From: Baylisascaris procyonis
Lineage: Eukaryota; Nematoda; Chromadorea; Rhabditida; Ascarididae
Assembly (NCBI GenBank): GCA_037389465.1
Contig: JAZARR010000042.1
Coordinates: forward strand, 1-64,000
Reading direction: 5' to 3'
Length of the DNA: 64,000 nucleotides
Every line of letters begins with the position of its first letter. Position 1 is the stretch's first letter. The translations under genes were made by a program, and so were the position numbers. The notes beneath the pieces are model-generated. The model was not told the DNA's origin. It saw only the letters and a list, made by a program, of their open reading frames with translations, and searched no databases. This document shows positions 25,401 to 39,800 of the stretch, piece after piece.

Positions 25401-28400
25401 GAGAAAAGAACCAGATGGTGGGTTTAGTGCAGTTCTTTGGCTTAGTTTCCCGCAGAACCTGCAGCATTTAAGGTGGATTTGACATGCTTATTCCATCGGT
25501 TAGGTGCATACCGCTGTTTGAGGTAACGAACTACAGACGTCTTAACAGCGTAAGCGGAGCGATCAGGAAACGCCTTGCGGCTGAAATCTCAAAATAGTAT
25601 TTCCTGAATTTACTTTAGTATTTCCTGAATTTATTTTTAAGTGATTACATCGGTACTTCCGGTTATAAATTTCAATCAACAAGAAATAAGAAGGAGAAGA
25701 GGATCTCCAACTATTACTTATGAGTATATTTTTACGTCAAAGATTTGTCTGAAATTCGCTGTTATGAATGCCAACTCATTGGCTGATTTACTGTCTTTTC
25801 CATCATTTTTGTGCAGTTAAAGTGATTTTTTAATGAAGATCTATGTGATCGGTAGTATTATTTAGTAGTATTTTCTATTTATGATGAAGTGAAAGAAAAT
25901 ATTGAACTATAAAGCTTTCCGCGGTATCCAATTGATATAGCCATTGCGCTAATCGAATGACGATGTACAACATCACAATACTGTTGACACTTTATTTTTT
26001 TTTTAATTTCAGATGGTGACAGTTTGGAGGGTGTAAATCTCGATTCATCATTGCCACCTCACTCACCAACAGTGCATCAGTTCGAGCAGTTGAAACAAAA
26101 GAAGGAAACGATTGAACACGGCATTCATCTGTTTGTTTCAGTTATTTGTAAAACTTTATAAAACAGTTTGGTATGTGCTAAGAAGATGACATTTTATAGT
26201 CTGGCAGTTAATTGCCAAGCAGAATTTGGTGGGACAGTTATAAGATAACTACGGTATTTTGAAATTTAGTCGTTATTCAGGTAATGTTTGCTCAGCTTTC
26301 ATATTTTCAGCAGTCGAAAAGTGTTGCTACCAGGTGGGGGCTAGAGGGGAAAGTCGTTTGGCCGAATGTGTGATAGAAGCCGTGACATAACTTGTTGAAT
26401 TGTTTTGTTTTCTTCTATCTCGATGATGATGTCAATCTTAGCTTTGCATTTTCACCTCGGATTAAGAGTGTTAATCATCGTTTCGCTGATGGAGGGAAAC
26501 CTTTATCTACAGATGCTCTATCACTCCCATAGCTGAGATGTTATTGTGGACACCGTAGGTTTGTTGTCTTCTATACTGTTACCGACCATATCCAAATAAA
26601 GAAAAAGTTTTTAGTGGCATCGGCTGAGAAATTGTGATGAGAGAAAAAAAGGTGGCTGTGTATCTGCGGATATTGATTCTTCGACAGTGAAAACGGGGCA
26701 GTGTTCTTGAGGAGGTAGTTTATATATGTGCAGTGTTATGGAATATTTAAAATATATATGTTGCTAAGTGATAGGCGAAGAAGCACTCTTTAAGTATTTA
26801 GGTTTGCAATGAAGCCGAAGCAAGGATTGAAATACCTTCAAGAAAGGGATCTTGTCGGCACATCACCCGAAGATATTGCTGCTTTCTTCCATCGAGAAGA
26901 TCGCCTTGACAAAACTGTTGTTGGTGATTATATGGGCGATGGAGATGAGTGAGTTGCCCCTTTTCAATGAAATATTCGATCAAAATAGATTTGCGACATC
27001 GTTTGACATTATATCACATGCAATGATTTGACATTGTAAAAAACACCATCGACGCAGAAGTGTGTTTTTGTGAAACTATGCTCGCTCATCAGTGTCGCCC
27101 TCTCGAAACTCTCTGGGTGATATTATTTGGGAAATTGGGAGTGTGATACAAAAGAAAAGCATTGCGCCTGCAGAACGCTTACCTTGCAACAGCTGCAAAT
27201 CATAATTGTCAAATGGCCTCCAAAAGCATGATTTTCGTTTTTCTGCTTCGTCTTTCTCGTGCCGAATTAGGACGTGTATTAAGTGCAGTTCACATGCAAG
27301 TTGGGTGCAATTTAGGTATGAATTAGGTGCATATGAAGTACGAAATCATATATAAATTAAGTGCAATTCAGGTATAAATTAAGTGCATATCGCGTATAAA
27401 TCAAGTACACTTGCAGAGAAGAGAATTTGAAATAGGCGGCCACCATTAATGAGGTGTCCCCATTGCCTTAATTGTTCTAGTCCAGCGCACTGAGTTTTCA
27501 ATAAGCCATTTGTTGCAAATGCAAATAAAAATATTGATTTAAAGAAGCCCTCTACAATATTTAAATAAGCATAGTGACAAACACAAAGCTATCTTTTTTT
27601 AAGCATTTCATTTGTTTCATTCTTTGTTGAATGTTTGTCTACTTTTGATTTATTTCAGTTTCGCTTGATTGATAACTTTATTGTACTAGCTGAAAGTTCA
27701 AAAAATTTTTTCTTTCATTTTTATATTCTTTTGCGTCAACGAATATGCTAATAGAGGGTTTAAGGTGATGACCGTAGATTATATAAAAGGTTTTCTTTTC
27801 TGTGAATAACAAGAAAGAAGTAAACACCAAAAATGTTGCTGCCATGTTGCAGACATTCCTGATGCAAGTGACAGGCTGAGGAATGACTGATTGTATGTGA
27901 GAATGCTATGTGATTATCTTATACATTTGCAGAATATCACTGTTGTTTATCGTTTTACTTTGCCGCCTTTACTGTTATTTTTTATGTTTATTGTGGCGCT
28001 ATCAGGATGAACAGTTATTTAATTCCTTTCACTTTGAGTATTTATTTCAATTCCGATCGAATGGAATATTTGTTTCAGTTTCAATAAGAAAGTAATGTAT
28101 GCGTATATCGATCAAATGGATTTCTCGGGCAAAGATTTCGTGGCAGCATTGCGTCAATTTTTGGATGGATTTAGATTGCCGGGTGAGGCACAAAAAATTG
28201 ATCGACTAATGGAGAAATTTGCATCGCGCTATTGCGAATGTAATCCAAAGTAAGCATTTCATTTAGTCTTTACTTTCCGATTTTAATTTTACATATTCAA
28301 TTTCGGAGAAATATTTTCATTGCCTTTGCAGTTTTGAAGATAATTTCTTCGGGAATGAATGACTGAATTATTTGTTGATTTATTTTTCTACCTATTTGTT

Positions 28401-31400
28401 CATCAATTATGTTGTTTATTTGTTTGGTGCAGAATTAATAATAAGGAAGCGAAGAACCTGGAAAGATAAAAAGAAAAACGACATTGCTTATTGAAAAGTA
28501 ATGGCCTCAAAATTATGTAGGGGAGCCAAGATTTCATATCTGTTCAAAGTGATGAGGCAGTTTATATAATGATTGAATTACCCCCGAGCAGTTGACTGAC
28601 AAGCAAAAATAGTAAAGGGGAAGTGAATACAACTGTTATGTTTAAATGGAGTATGCATATCATGGTTATATTTTGCAGATGATATGTGTTTGGGTTGACG
28701 ATCGTTCATATGGTTGGATTTATTAGGGAAGATGAGTCGTAGAGTGTATTTGCCAGCTATGTAAACAGTGCAAATCTTGCATAGTCGTTTGCTAGGTTAC
28801 ACTTGGAAGCGCACTCTGAGTTTATTTGTGCATTGGTACTATCGCTTAGTTATATGTACAGAAAGACTGAGAGGGGATGCTTCTCGGTTTTTAAACTATA
28901 GAGCACGTCAGAAAAGGTTACATTGGAAGCACATATAGGCGTACAGCATAGTTCCTTCATCAATTTCTGGTGTCTTGTGACTCACTATTATCTCACAATT
29001 TGCGTATCGCTATTTTGCCAAGGTCTTAGATCACTTATTGATAGGCTACCGAGGTTACTTTTCAACCGTGTGAATTGATTGTCCAAGAGTGGAGAATAAG
29101 AAATCTTTGACGGAAATTTTTCGAATATGAGGAGAGGGAGGAAAGGGAGGGGAGCAATTCATGAGCGATTGGAATAGTATTTTAACGGTTATAAATGTTG
29201 CAGCTGAATATTTTCAGCTGCATATTCATAAGCCATGCCTTGAATTGTATAATGATATAATGGTAATGCTGAGTTGTAAAGGCAGTAGGGGGAGGATATT
29301 TGCAGTTTGGGTCTATTCGCATCTGCAGATACGGCGTATGTATTGGCCTACTCGATCATCATGTTGACCACCGATCTACATAGCCCACAGGTACTCTTGG
29401 CATTTTCATTTATAATCGTATGACTTGGTGTCAGCGAAAAGCGTTTTCAAATTTGCCATTTAGTTCGACAACTTTAGACGTTCGACGGTTTACAGAATTT
29501 GCAAGGATCATGAATTGGCAACGTTTTTAAGGGCGTTTGCAATGCTTGAACACTTGATTCACAACCTCATAATAAGTGGAAGGAGAGGACGGGGGAAAAG
29601 TTTTGTTCCCAAGCGGCCCCAAAAATAGAGGCGAGAGTTCTTCTCATGATTGTTTGAATTTATCGAACTCAATTTGCTTTTAATTTATGAAAGCTGCGTT
29701 TTTCCATATGGAACCTTTGTTATCAGTTGTCACTTATTAAAAGTTATCAATTCGAATGTAAACGGAGTTCCAAGCTGAATGCTGGATATGCGGATATATT
29801 TTACGCTGAGTTGGAGCGAGGAAAAGGGAAGGGAAGGAAGAAGACTGAAATTTGAGTGACCGACCGATGCAGTTAAAGTTCCGTGGAATCCAGCATTTGC
29901 CAATGGTGTTGTCAAATTCACACTGGACTGCCATCACAGTCTTGTGAGCAATCGTTCTGAAAAGCAGCGCTAACAAAATGTGCTAATGAACGACCAGCGG
30001 ATACACATACCTCACTGTGCCGAGCACTTATTATTATCTTAAGTAGTGCTTATGAAGGGGCAAGTTGAATATAAGTTTATTCGTAATCATGCACTTTAAT
30101 TGATTTTTAGGAAAGGTTTAAGTGGGATCAAGTGAGTGCGTGAGTATTACTAAGTGAAAATAAATCCACCCTGAGAACGAAGCAACGTCAAATTCTGGCG
30201 GTTTGTAGAAGGGAGAATATACACGCTCGTAAATATGCTGATGGCCGTGTCTAAGTGCATTTGTCTTTTGAAAATGATTTAGGCAACCTTATTAACACGC
30301 GAGTCAAATACGCTCTGGGTACTAGAATGGGTAGTGCTACTGTAGACGAACAGCCCTGTTTACTGAAATGGGGATCTTTGATTTCTATACTCACCGTCCT
30401 TGAGAGGATATTAGCTTCAAGAGTTACTTGCAGGTTTTTTCTTCTTTAATTGTGGAGGCCGGGTTAAGCTGTCATCGAGGCATGGCTTATGTAATTGATA
30501 TGCATATTGAGTCAACAGAAGTGTTTTGAAATCTCTTTGAAGGTACGTAATAAGATGACAAAGGAACAGTACATCGCAATGAATCGTGGAATCAACGATC
30601 AATCTGATTTGCCCCAACAGTATCTCTCGGACATCTATGACGAAATCGCCGGAAATGAGATCAAAATGAAAGCTGGCCACAATAAGCTTCCCAAGCAGAG
30701 TTAGTTGATGGGGCATTATTGGCTGTTTGAGGCAACACACCTCATCTTGCCATTTGAGGAAATTTTATGGCTACGTTGCTTCGTTTTAATCTGCTGAGAA
30801 GCATTCAGAATTCGTATATCGTCGAATATTGTAAACCACAACACCAGCAATGTTCCCATGGCTTAGACAGTGCATAAGGATCAAGGTGATGTCTTTGCTT
30901 CGCTGACGTTGTGGATCTTGAGAGATAGGAGTATAGAAGATCATGGCATAGATTTGTTTTGAGTTTAATTAATTGTATACTTGTCGTCCTGTCTTTATTC
31001 TCTGTTCTGTCTTTTGGAAATGTATGTGATCAGAGTAAAACGAAGTGAATTGTATAGGGAGTATTGAGGCTAGGATTTCGGTGATAAAGAGTGGTGCTTT
31101 ATTACTGGAAATATATATTAAAATTGGGAACGGGTTCCTTCAAAAATTGTATTACTTTAGCTCGTACAAAAGGGGATATTCTAATTACAAGCGTGTTCAT
31201 TGTTCTGTAGATCGATCGGGAAGACAGAATTTTCCTTGAAATTTGTGAAGTAGTCTAGTGATGGTTCCACCTCTCTTGCTCGATTATGGCCATGCTTGTG
31301 AGATGTTCGATAGGAAACGAAGGAAGGTTAGGCCTCAGTGGTAAGTATATACCGAAGCGTGTGTAGCCGCTATATCTAAGAGTTCAGGTGCTTTTAAAGT

Positions 31401-33745
31401 GCACTTTCAGGGACTCAAAAGGCATTTTGTGGGTGTAAGTCCAAGAATCGTTTTCGTAAGTTTAACTACAGTATATGATGTTGCGGAATTGAGTTCAACC
31501 TTTCTCATAAATAGTGAAGGAGCGTATATTCTGCAGAGTGGAGCTGTCGTGTAGATTAGTCGCTGATTTTTGCAGAGTAATGTGAAGCAAATCTCATTTA
31601 GCAGTGTTTTGAGGCGTATCTGAGCCGCCCCCTATCTAAGGTAGAATCGAAGCTTTCCATGGCAGGCTGATTAGAAGGACTTGGCGAGCAAAATTTTGGG
31701 ATTTAGGAGTGAGTTTGGTTTGTTGATCTAATCCCACTAAAGTTTTCAAAAGGCATCAATGTTGGTCGTAGTGATTGACGTTATTGTTAAACAGTCTTCC
31801 AATGATATTTTGAGGAATGGGACGAGTGGCTAAAGTTTGCAGATAATTGAGAAGTGCTTTCATAGAGAATGCCAAATTTACGCAGTGTCGCAGTGCATCA
31901 CAACAAGATTACAGAAGATATCTGTCGTTTGCACTGCGGGTTTTTAGTGATGAGACCATAAAGGTTATTTATGAGCTCAGTCATTAGCACTGTAAAGTTA
32001 TCTATCATGCTGCAAACAAAAATTATTGTTGTTGAATTAGAACCTTTGTTCACTCTGAACTTTCCAAAGACAAAAATGCGTCAGGCTTCTGAAAATTGAG
32101 TCAAATTGCTATAAGATCAGCACATAATAAGTGAAGCACCCTGTTCCTACCACTTTGGCATTCCGAGGCTTCAAATTTTTGCTTTCGTTTTAGCTATGTT
32201 TGCTTTAATTTGTCCTCTTGCTTTTCTCGTCCACTTTACTTTTCTCGGATTTGTGGGTGAACCCACCACTTCTGCCCTATCTTCGAAAACTGGAGATCTC
32301 CAAAACGAACAGAGATGCTCACATGGATCACTTAGTGCTTTTGCAAATCTGCAAATGATTACAGTAATTTGTTTAATGCGTAAAAGGGAAAGCGCTGATT
32401 GGAACTTGAAGAGTTCGTTATTCCAGCATTAGCCTTCATCTGAGCTTATTCAGATGCATCGGCAACAAGCGAACGTCAACGCAAACTTCTGCAGAACGTC
32501 GAGCTAGCCCAAATGGCGAATACAGCGAGGGCGCTTATGGAGGCTGCCTCGCACTATGAAGCTGCTTTCACCTCTGCTTCTCATTACGAACACGTGCGAC
32601 CGATGTTTAAGGTTTGTCGGGATCCGTTTGATCTTAATTGCAGATATGTACCTATATGCAAACGTATAATATGCAGGTACGGTATATATGACTTGTCAAA
32701 ATTGCTATGCAACAAAGTGAACTGACAGTCGACTGATATGATTCAGATCCTAATTGACAGGCGAATTTGTTTTTTGTTTTGGTAGAGCAGTTCACTGAAT
32801 GAGGTCTTATTTAATGTTCAAGGTCACTTGGTGGGAGAGTAATAAAAACTGTATTAACTGAATCCTTCTCTATGCATGATCGGCCAGCGGATGCACGTAA
32901 AAGCAACGGAGCTGCTGTTATTGGAAAGATGGCTTATTGTAGGAGTTGTGAACCAAAACAGAATTCTGCAGAGTAATTGGCAGACAGCTATTCCCTTAGA
33001 AGCGCTTACCTTTATAGTAGCATGGAAAGGCGTGATGATGAGTGGCTTGCAAGGCTATATTTTATAATTTGGAGTTTAAGACTAAGGGGACCACTTTTCG
33101 TTCAAAGAGGTCCTCATTGTTGAGAATACTGTCGAATTGACTCACAGTTTGATGCATGAGATTTCTCATCAGGAAGACTGGTTTTGTCATTGCATCATTA
33201 ATGCTGATGGCTGATTGTGTAGAGGATTTTTATGATATTAATTTTTAATTTTTGCACCACTTGATTATTTTCTACGTAGATGATGAATGATTCTGATTGA
33301 GTTTTTCAATAAATGTTAAAATAAATTTGCGGATATGGTATTATGGCTGAATGAAATGATAGCATTTGTAGATAGCATGGACGCCTTGTCTGGCAGCATT
33401 CAGCATTGGTCTGCAGACATCGGAGGATAGCGATATAATCTCGTGGTGTCTGCAAGGATTTCGACTTGGCATCCGAATAGCATGTCTTTTCCGTTTGGCC
33501 CTCGAAAGGAATGCTTATATCCAAGCACTTGCAAGGTTTGCAATTTTTAATACGAAAATGGATTGCTACTCTTTTTAAAGTATCCGGTGTCTGCGTTTTT
33601 AAAAAATGATTATTTTGTTTTTCATATATTTAATGGCGGTGCAACAATTGTGTATGGAAGTCAGCTATGTGCATAGGCACACGTTATGTCATTTATGACC
33701 CTGCACCTAACGTGTATGCCTAGACATTATATAAATATAAATATA

Positions 33746-33818
<73 letters not shown>

Positions 33819-36800
33819 ATTCGTTGGTTTTTGTTAAGGTTTACATTGTTAACGGCAAAGAATTCGATGGCTGAGATGAAATCAAAGAATATCGAATCAA
33901 TAAAGCTGTTGATGACTGTTGGTGATGAGGATGGAAATTGTCTTGATGAATCGTGGGTTGATGTAAGTTCTGTTCAGAATTTTTTTTTTCTTTTTTATTG
34001 AAAATTTGGAAATTATTATAGTGATTATCTTAACACGATAATTTGTTGTGACAACTGAAGTTGTGAGGATGACGTTTAGTTGCATATTTCTGCGTGAATC
34101 ACCTCACCCGCACTTATTTTATGCGTATTTTATCTCCAAGATGCATTATTTTAATGAGGTAAAAGGTCTCACCTGCTTTTTTATTTAAGCTTAGATGCGG
34201 TGTGCTGTATGTCCTCTACCACGATTCATCAAAAGTCTATATCAAAAACACCATTTAGTCGTATCGTTGGTGTCCTGCAGGCTATCTTGTTATTTCCTAC
34301 AAAGATCTGGCGTCTAGCAGTGCTTCAAGTTTTGTTGAGAGAGGAGGTTGCCCACGAGAGAGGAGGAGTGGAGGTGGGGATTGGAGGAGGGTGGAGGGTC
34401 GCGATCGTACTGAGGGCAGTTTCATTAGAGATAATGGGATAAGTGATTTTTGCAGCATTTGTGATCTCTTTTGGTGCGCAACATCAAATCCTATAGGAGT
34501 TGAAACAAAAAATGAGAACTCTAAATTTTGAACCTGAAGATCTTCCATTCGGTATTCACAAACATGGTAGATAAGGGGTTCTGGTGAAGGGTATTGAAAC
34601 CATTTGAAATATACTTGAGGCATCAAAGCGTAAATGTTTGACAGATTATAGGTGCTGAAGTGTATATCACAGCTGGAATTAGCACAGTTGATTGGAACAG
34701 GTGTAAGACCGTCGAATTCTCCAGCTTTCAATGATTCCTCCGCGCAGTGTAAGTTGTTAGTATTTTATGTGTTTCAGCCAACCGGGCGGAACTTTTCATC
34801 AATTTTTTTCCAAATCTCCTCCCACATGGTTTTCTTATGGAAACAGTCAAAGAACTCCTCCCTCCTCGTTGCTATCAAGTATTATCGCGGTTGGATGAAA
34901 ATTCTTATTCGCCGATTTCTCGAGGAATTCTTTATAATGATTTTTAAATACAAAATGTAAGGTATTCTGGCACTGAGCGGATGCTGCGATGCTAATGTAA
35001 CATCATTCAAATAAAGCCTCCACTCATTCATATGTTTCTTTCTTGAGATCAGGTTGCGTCTATAAGAGTTTGAAAATTCCATTCATCACTTTCCGCATCC
35101 TTCTTACTGTCATACCTTTAAAGACCATAAATTACAGCCAAATAAAAAAGCGTTTTGCTAATTATAATGCTAGTTTTAAGAAATTGAACGTTTGAAGTTT
35201 GTTGCGTAATATCGATTTCAATCCTCCTTTTGTTATGAAGGCCATGGCTCATTTGCATATTCAAGCTTGAGTAGAACTTTATGCGGATAGCTCAAAAGGG
35301 GACATCTTATGAAATGTGAGGTGCTGAGAGATTCTGAGTGGTATTGGTTCCCAACTTTGTTTCCTTTCTGGCGTAATTTGCAGTTTAGAAGTTATGGATG
35401 ATTATGAATATTAGTAGCCGCTATGTCTTTGATGCTTCTTTTGGCCGAATGAGGTGAACTTTTAGTCATTTGAAAATTGGCACTAAAATACACTTCTGCT
35501 TTTGATTTGATTAATTTTGATTTACTGATGGAGGTGTGTTTGTTCTCGTTATTCACCGAATTATTTGCTCGAATTGCAGATGTTTTAAAGAGCGCATCGC
35601 ATGTGGATGAACGGATGTTGCAAAGTCTACAGGAATGCCTTGGTGAGACCACCTCACAGAGCGTCGTTGTTGCCGTTGACAAGTGAGATACTATAGCTTC
35701 TTTCCAATTTGTTTCTGACGATCTTAAAGTGAAGTGAGGATGAAAAATAGAATGAGAGATTTGTACAGAATTTATTTATTCAGTTTGATTGATTGTTGTT
35801 CAAGATTTTGGATGAATGAGATACGCGAATTTTATATTCATTATTCGGGATGATCGATGCAGATGCTTATTTTAATAGCGTTTTGACATGAAAGGCTTTC
35901 CTCAGAAGTTCCGATAATTTCCGAGAGGTGATAGAATGAAACTTGTTCAAATTTTCAGGATTTTCCAAGGTTCGTCAAAACTGGATGGCGACGCAGTCGT
36001 TCAGTTTGTTCGTGCACTTTGTAACGTTTCGGTAGAGGAATTGGCTACAGCAGGGAATCCACGAATGTTCATGTTGCAGAAGATTGTCGAGATTTCATTC
36101 TATAATATGGGCAGAATCCGATTGCAATGGTCACGAATATGGGCAATTCTTGGTGAACACTTCAACAAGGTTCATTTTCATTTTATCGGTTTTTTGTTGT
36201 AATTTTTTCACAGATACAGATAAAACAGTGAATGAGTGAAAATGCTGATTTACAGTTGGATCCGTATCACCAGCAATGGCTTGCTTAATCTCTGTGTCTT
36301 GTCAGACTACGGGAAGATTAATTAGACCAGAATTTTTCTTTTCTTTCTTTTTTTTGTTAATCCACGACTCAATAGTACAGTGGTTTGCAATATTATTCTG
36401 AACTGCTGTAGTTTTGTTTGAACAGTAATGACCTCATGCTTGTTATTATGTGGGAATGTGATGTTGATCGGTGATAGTGATGGTAACGTCGGGAATCATA
36501 TAGCCTACATCAAGTGCAGCTTTTAGTGATTATACGTCTCCTGAAGTTTTCCATTAATTTCTGTCGTTGTTTCTCATATAAAGAGTATGGGCGTTTCAAA
36601 CAAATTTATTCAAGGCTGGTTGTAACGCAAATGAGATGATCGCTCATTTCGCTGTTGATGCTCTACGACAATTGTCAATGAAGTTTCTGGAGCGAGGCGA
36701 ATTGCATAATTTCCGTTTCCAGAAGGATTTCTTGAGGCCATTTGAAATCATCATGAATAAAAACAGGTCCGCTTGAGGGATTTTTATTATTCAATAAAAC

Positions 36801-39800
36801 GAGAGCCCTGAGTGATTTTGGGAGTAGGGCACAATAAAAGAAACACAAAGTAGAGCATTGTGTTACCTAACTCATTAAATTATTTCTGTTACATTAGATT
36901 ATTGTTGCTAGCTCAGGTCTTTTTTTTTTGAAATTTCAACAATCCGTATAGGCAGTGAAATTACTGAGAATGGCACTTTTATTGATACGATTGATCACTG
37001 CCTTTTAGTTTTCGAACTTCCAGAAAAGTGCAGAAATCCGATGTGGAGGATGAGTGTACAGCTGTTTAAGTATTCTAAAACGGTTTATCTCACCCGTTCT
37101 AAAGTTTAGATCTCTGAAGTGTCGCGAACTGGTTGTTGCATGTATGACGCATATGGTAAATTCACATTGGGATAAGATCATCTCGGGTTGGAAGAACGTT
37201 TTCTCTGTGTTTACAATGGCGGCTGGCAGCAACGATGAGGATATTGTTGAAAGCGCATTCACGACCACTAATTACATTATTAGTGAGTTGTTTTATTATG
37301 TTTTATGATCGAGTTGTGCTCTCTTATTGTAGATACTTCAGTGTATTCCTGAAAAAAACAGCATGCTTCCCGGAAGGGTAAAACAAGTATATGGTTCGAT
37401 TTATTAGAATTGTTTTTATTGATTTAATCATTCTTATTTCCTCTCTTCAATTTTCTAAACAGTGTCGTCCTGCCAATGCAAAAAATTGGTTGCAACAATC
37501 ATCTTAGGCATTTTCATGGAAATACCGGGGAAACGAGGGGAGAAAAGAAAAATTTGTTCTTGTACTGTGCCTTAATGCATTACTGCATGATTTTTAAATT
37601 CAATCTTTCCTTATCTTCTGTCTCTATAATAATGTGTCATATGTCACTGTCAAAGGCGGCTACTGCAATTGATTTTCTATGGAGGAAGGGAGAAGCTGAA
37701 GGATGCTACATTTTGGGTGATAAATGCTTCATTGATTTCAGCTACTGTTTTCGCGGCCGAATTCGGCAACGCGTTGGATTCGTTTCAAGATGCCATAAAA
37801 TGTCTCTCTGAGTTTGCTTGTAACGCCAATTTTCCCGACATTTCAATGGAAGCAATTCGTCTTATAAGACTTTGTGCCACTTACGTATCGGTGAATCAGC
37901 AGTTGATTGTCGAACATCAGTGGGAGGATGGTGCCGCAATTCAGGATACACAACGGGTTTTCTTGAGGGGTTGGTTCCCGATTATGTTCGAGCTGTCGTG
38001 CATTATCGGACGATGCAAGCTCGATGTGAGGACAAGGTAACAATGTTCGGTTATCTTAGCACTTTTCCGTTGAAGCTTGTTCGAGTAAATGCGCTTTTTT
38101 CTTGAAGCTATATGCTATGGTTCGTATTTTTACACTTCATTTTACTCTTTGAACGGTTGATTTTAGCATTTGAAAATTGAAGCAAATCCGATGGAAGTAG
38201 GGGAAGGGTCGCTTGTGCTTTCCAAAACGAGAGATGAGTACATTTGCATACGGTTTTTGCTCCAGCTGCTGTCAGTAGAAAGTAAAAACTATCCGTAATA
38301 TGAGACATCTTCGAGCTTTAGTTTCCCGGAATGCAATCCTACTTACCATTTTCCAAAATTCATTGTATCAGGGCATCCCTCCAGACTCTTTCTCAGTGTT
38401 GGGATCATATAACTTGGTCATTCGATAATTGCTTTTCTGCGTTGTTCAGTATACAGATTAGAAACCCATAAGCGCTTTTATAGAAGTATCATTATAAAAT
38501 AAATGCATAGTCATGGCAGATGTAAAGATATGTGAAAAAGATTTCGTATGAAAAATATACTCTTTCATGTCGAGAAAAGCACGAAACATCACAGTTAGTG
38601 TTTTAAAGATCACGAGAACTTTAAAATAGTTCGGTTTTTATTGGGGGCAGGAGAGAAGAGAAGAAGTGAGTATGTAAATGCCAAGGAGGTAGTGATCGGA
38701 TAAACGTGGTTCGCTTGTCTTTTTCAAGTCATCTTTATGAATTGTGCTGTTTCCAGCACATATTTTCATTGTTTGAGCACGTACTTCGCTAATTTTCGTA
38801 TATTTTGATAACCTCGAGTAGTAGTTGTGAAAATCAGCGTATTACTTACTTTTCATTGTAAGTTATCCCCCAACCATTGTCTTTTAATGTCCTCGTTGAT
38901 CCACCTGATCTAACTTAAGCAACCTAATTGATGGGCTTTTCTCTTATCATCTGTGAGCAACAAAGTGCTAGGAAAACACGAGCGTACCTTGAGCTCGTGA
39001 AAACGAGTGGCTTCAAGATTATCCATTCAGAGTTTGACCTCGAAAACGAGTGGTGGCAGCACAGCTGGCAAGGCTTATAAAATTACTGTAGCTGTTTTAT
39101 TAAAGGCAGTGGATACTTGCGTTTCTTGAGCATTTTTGTAAGGATTCTTGATTACATCAATTCCTTCAGCTCATTCGTGATACTGTTTTTATAAAACCTC
39201 AATTTTTGAAAGTTTTGGTTTTCTCTACTGCGAATTGTTATTTTTTATGTTTGCCTGATTTTCAGGAGTCTTACAGTAATGTTTGAAATAATGAAGACGT
39301 ACGGGGGGGAATTCAAGGATGAATGGTGGAAGGATTTATTCCAAGTAGCTTTCCGAATATTCGATGTGATGAAATTGGCAGAGGAACAGAATGAGGTTAG
39401 TGCTTGTTGGCTTTGATTGCCATTCCACCCTTTTTTGCATCTCAATTAAGGTAAACCATGATATCTCGATATTTGCTTTAAATGAATAAGTTGTATGATA
39501 GGGGCACTGAGATAACCGTGAAATCGTGCTAGTGGACAAAGGAGTTCATTATTAGAGATGACAGAGTGGCGCTTTCGGAACTGATTTCTCTGAACGTTGA
39601 TGAGTGGATGAGGTTTGATGAATGAAATGCCCTGTGACATTTCCTTTTTTATTTTCAAATGCACAAGAAATCTGCAGCAATTCAGTCAGCCTGAGTACAC
39701 TGCGTCTGTAAACATATAAGATATATAAGAAAGAATCAGTCGTCTTGTTGTGTTAAAGTGTCCTATATGCTTTCTGAGTTGGTTTGCTACATATATGTCA

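Noticed and set aside
34297..34731. 144-codon minus-strand frame
   Set aside because: It overlaps exon 20 antisense and otherwise covers purine-rich intron; no recognisable protein.
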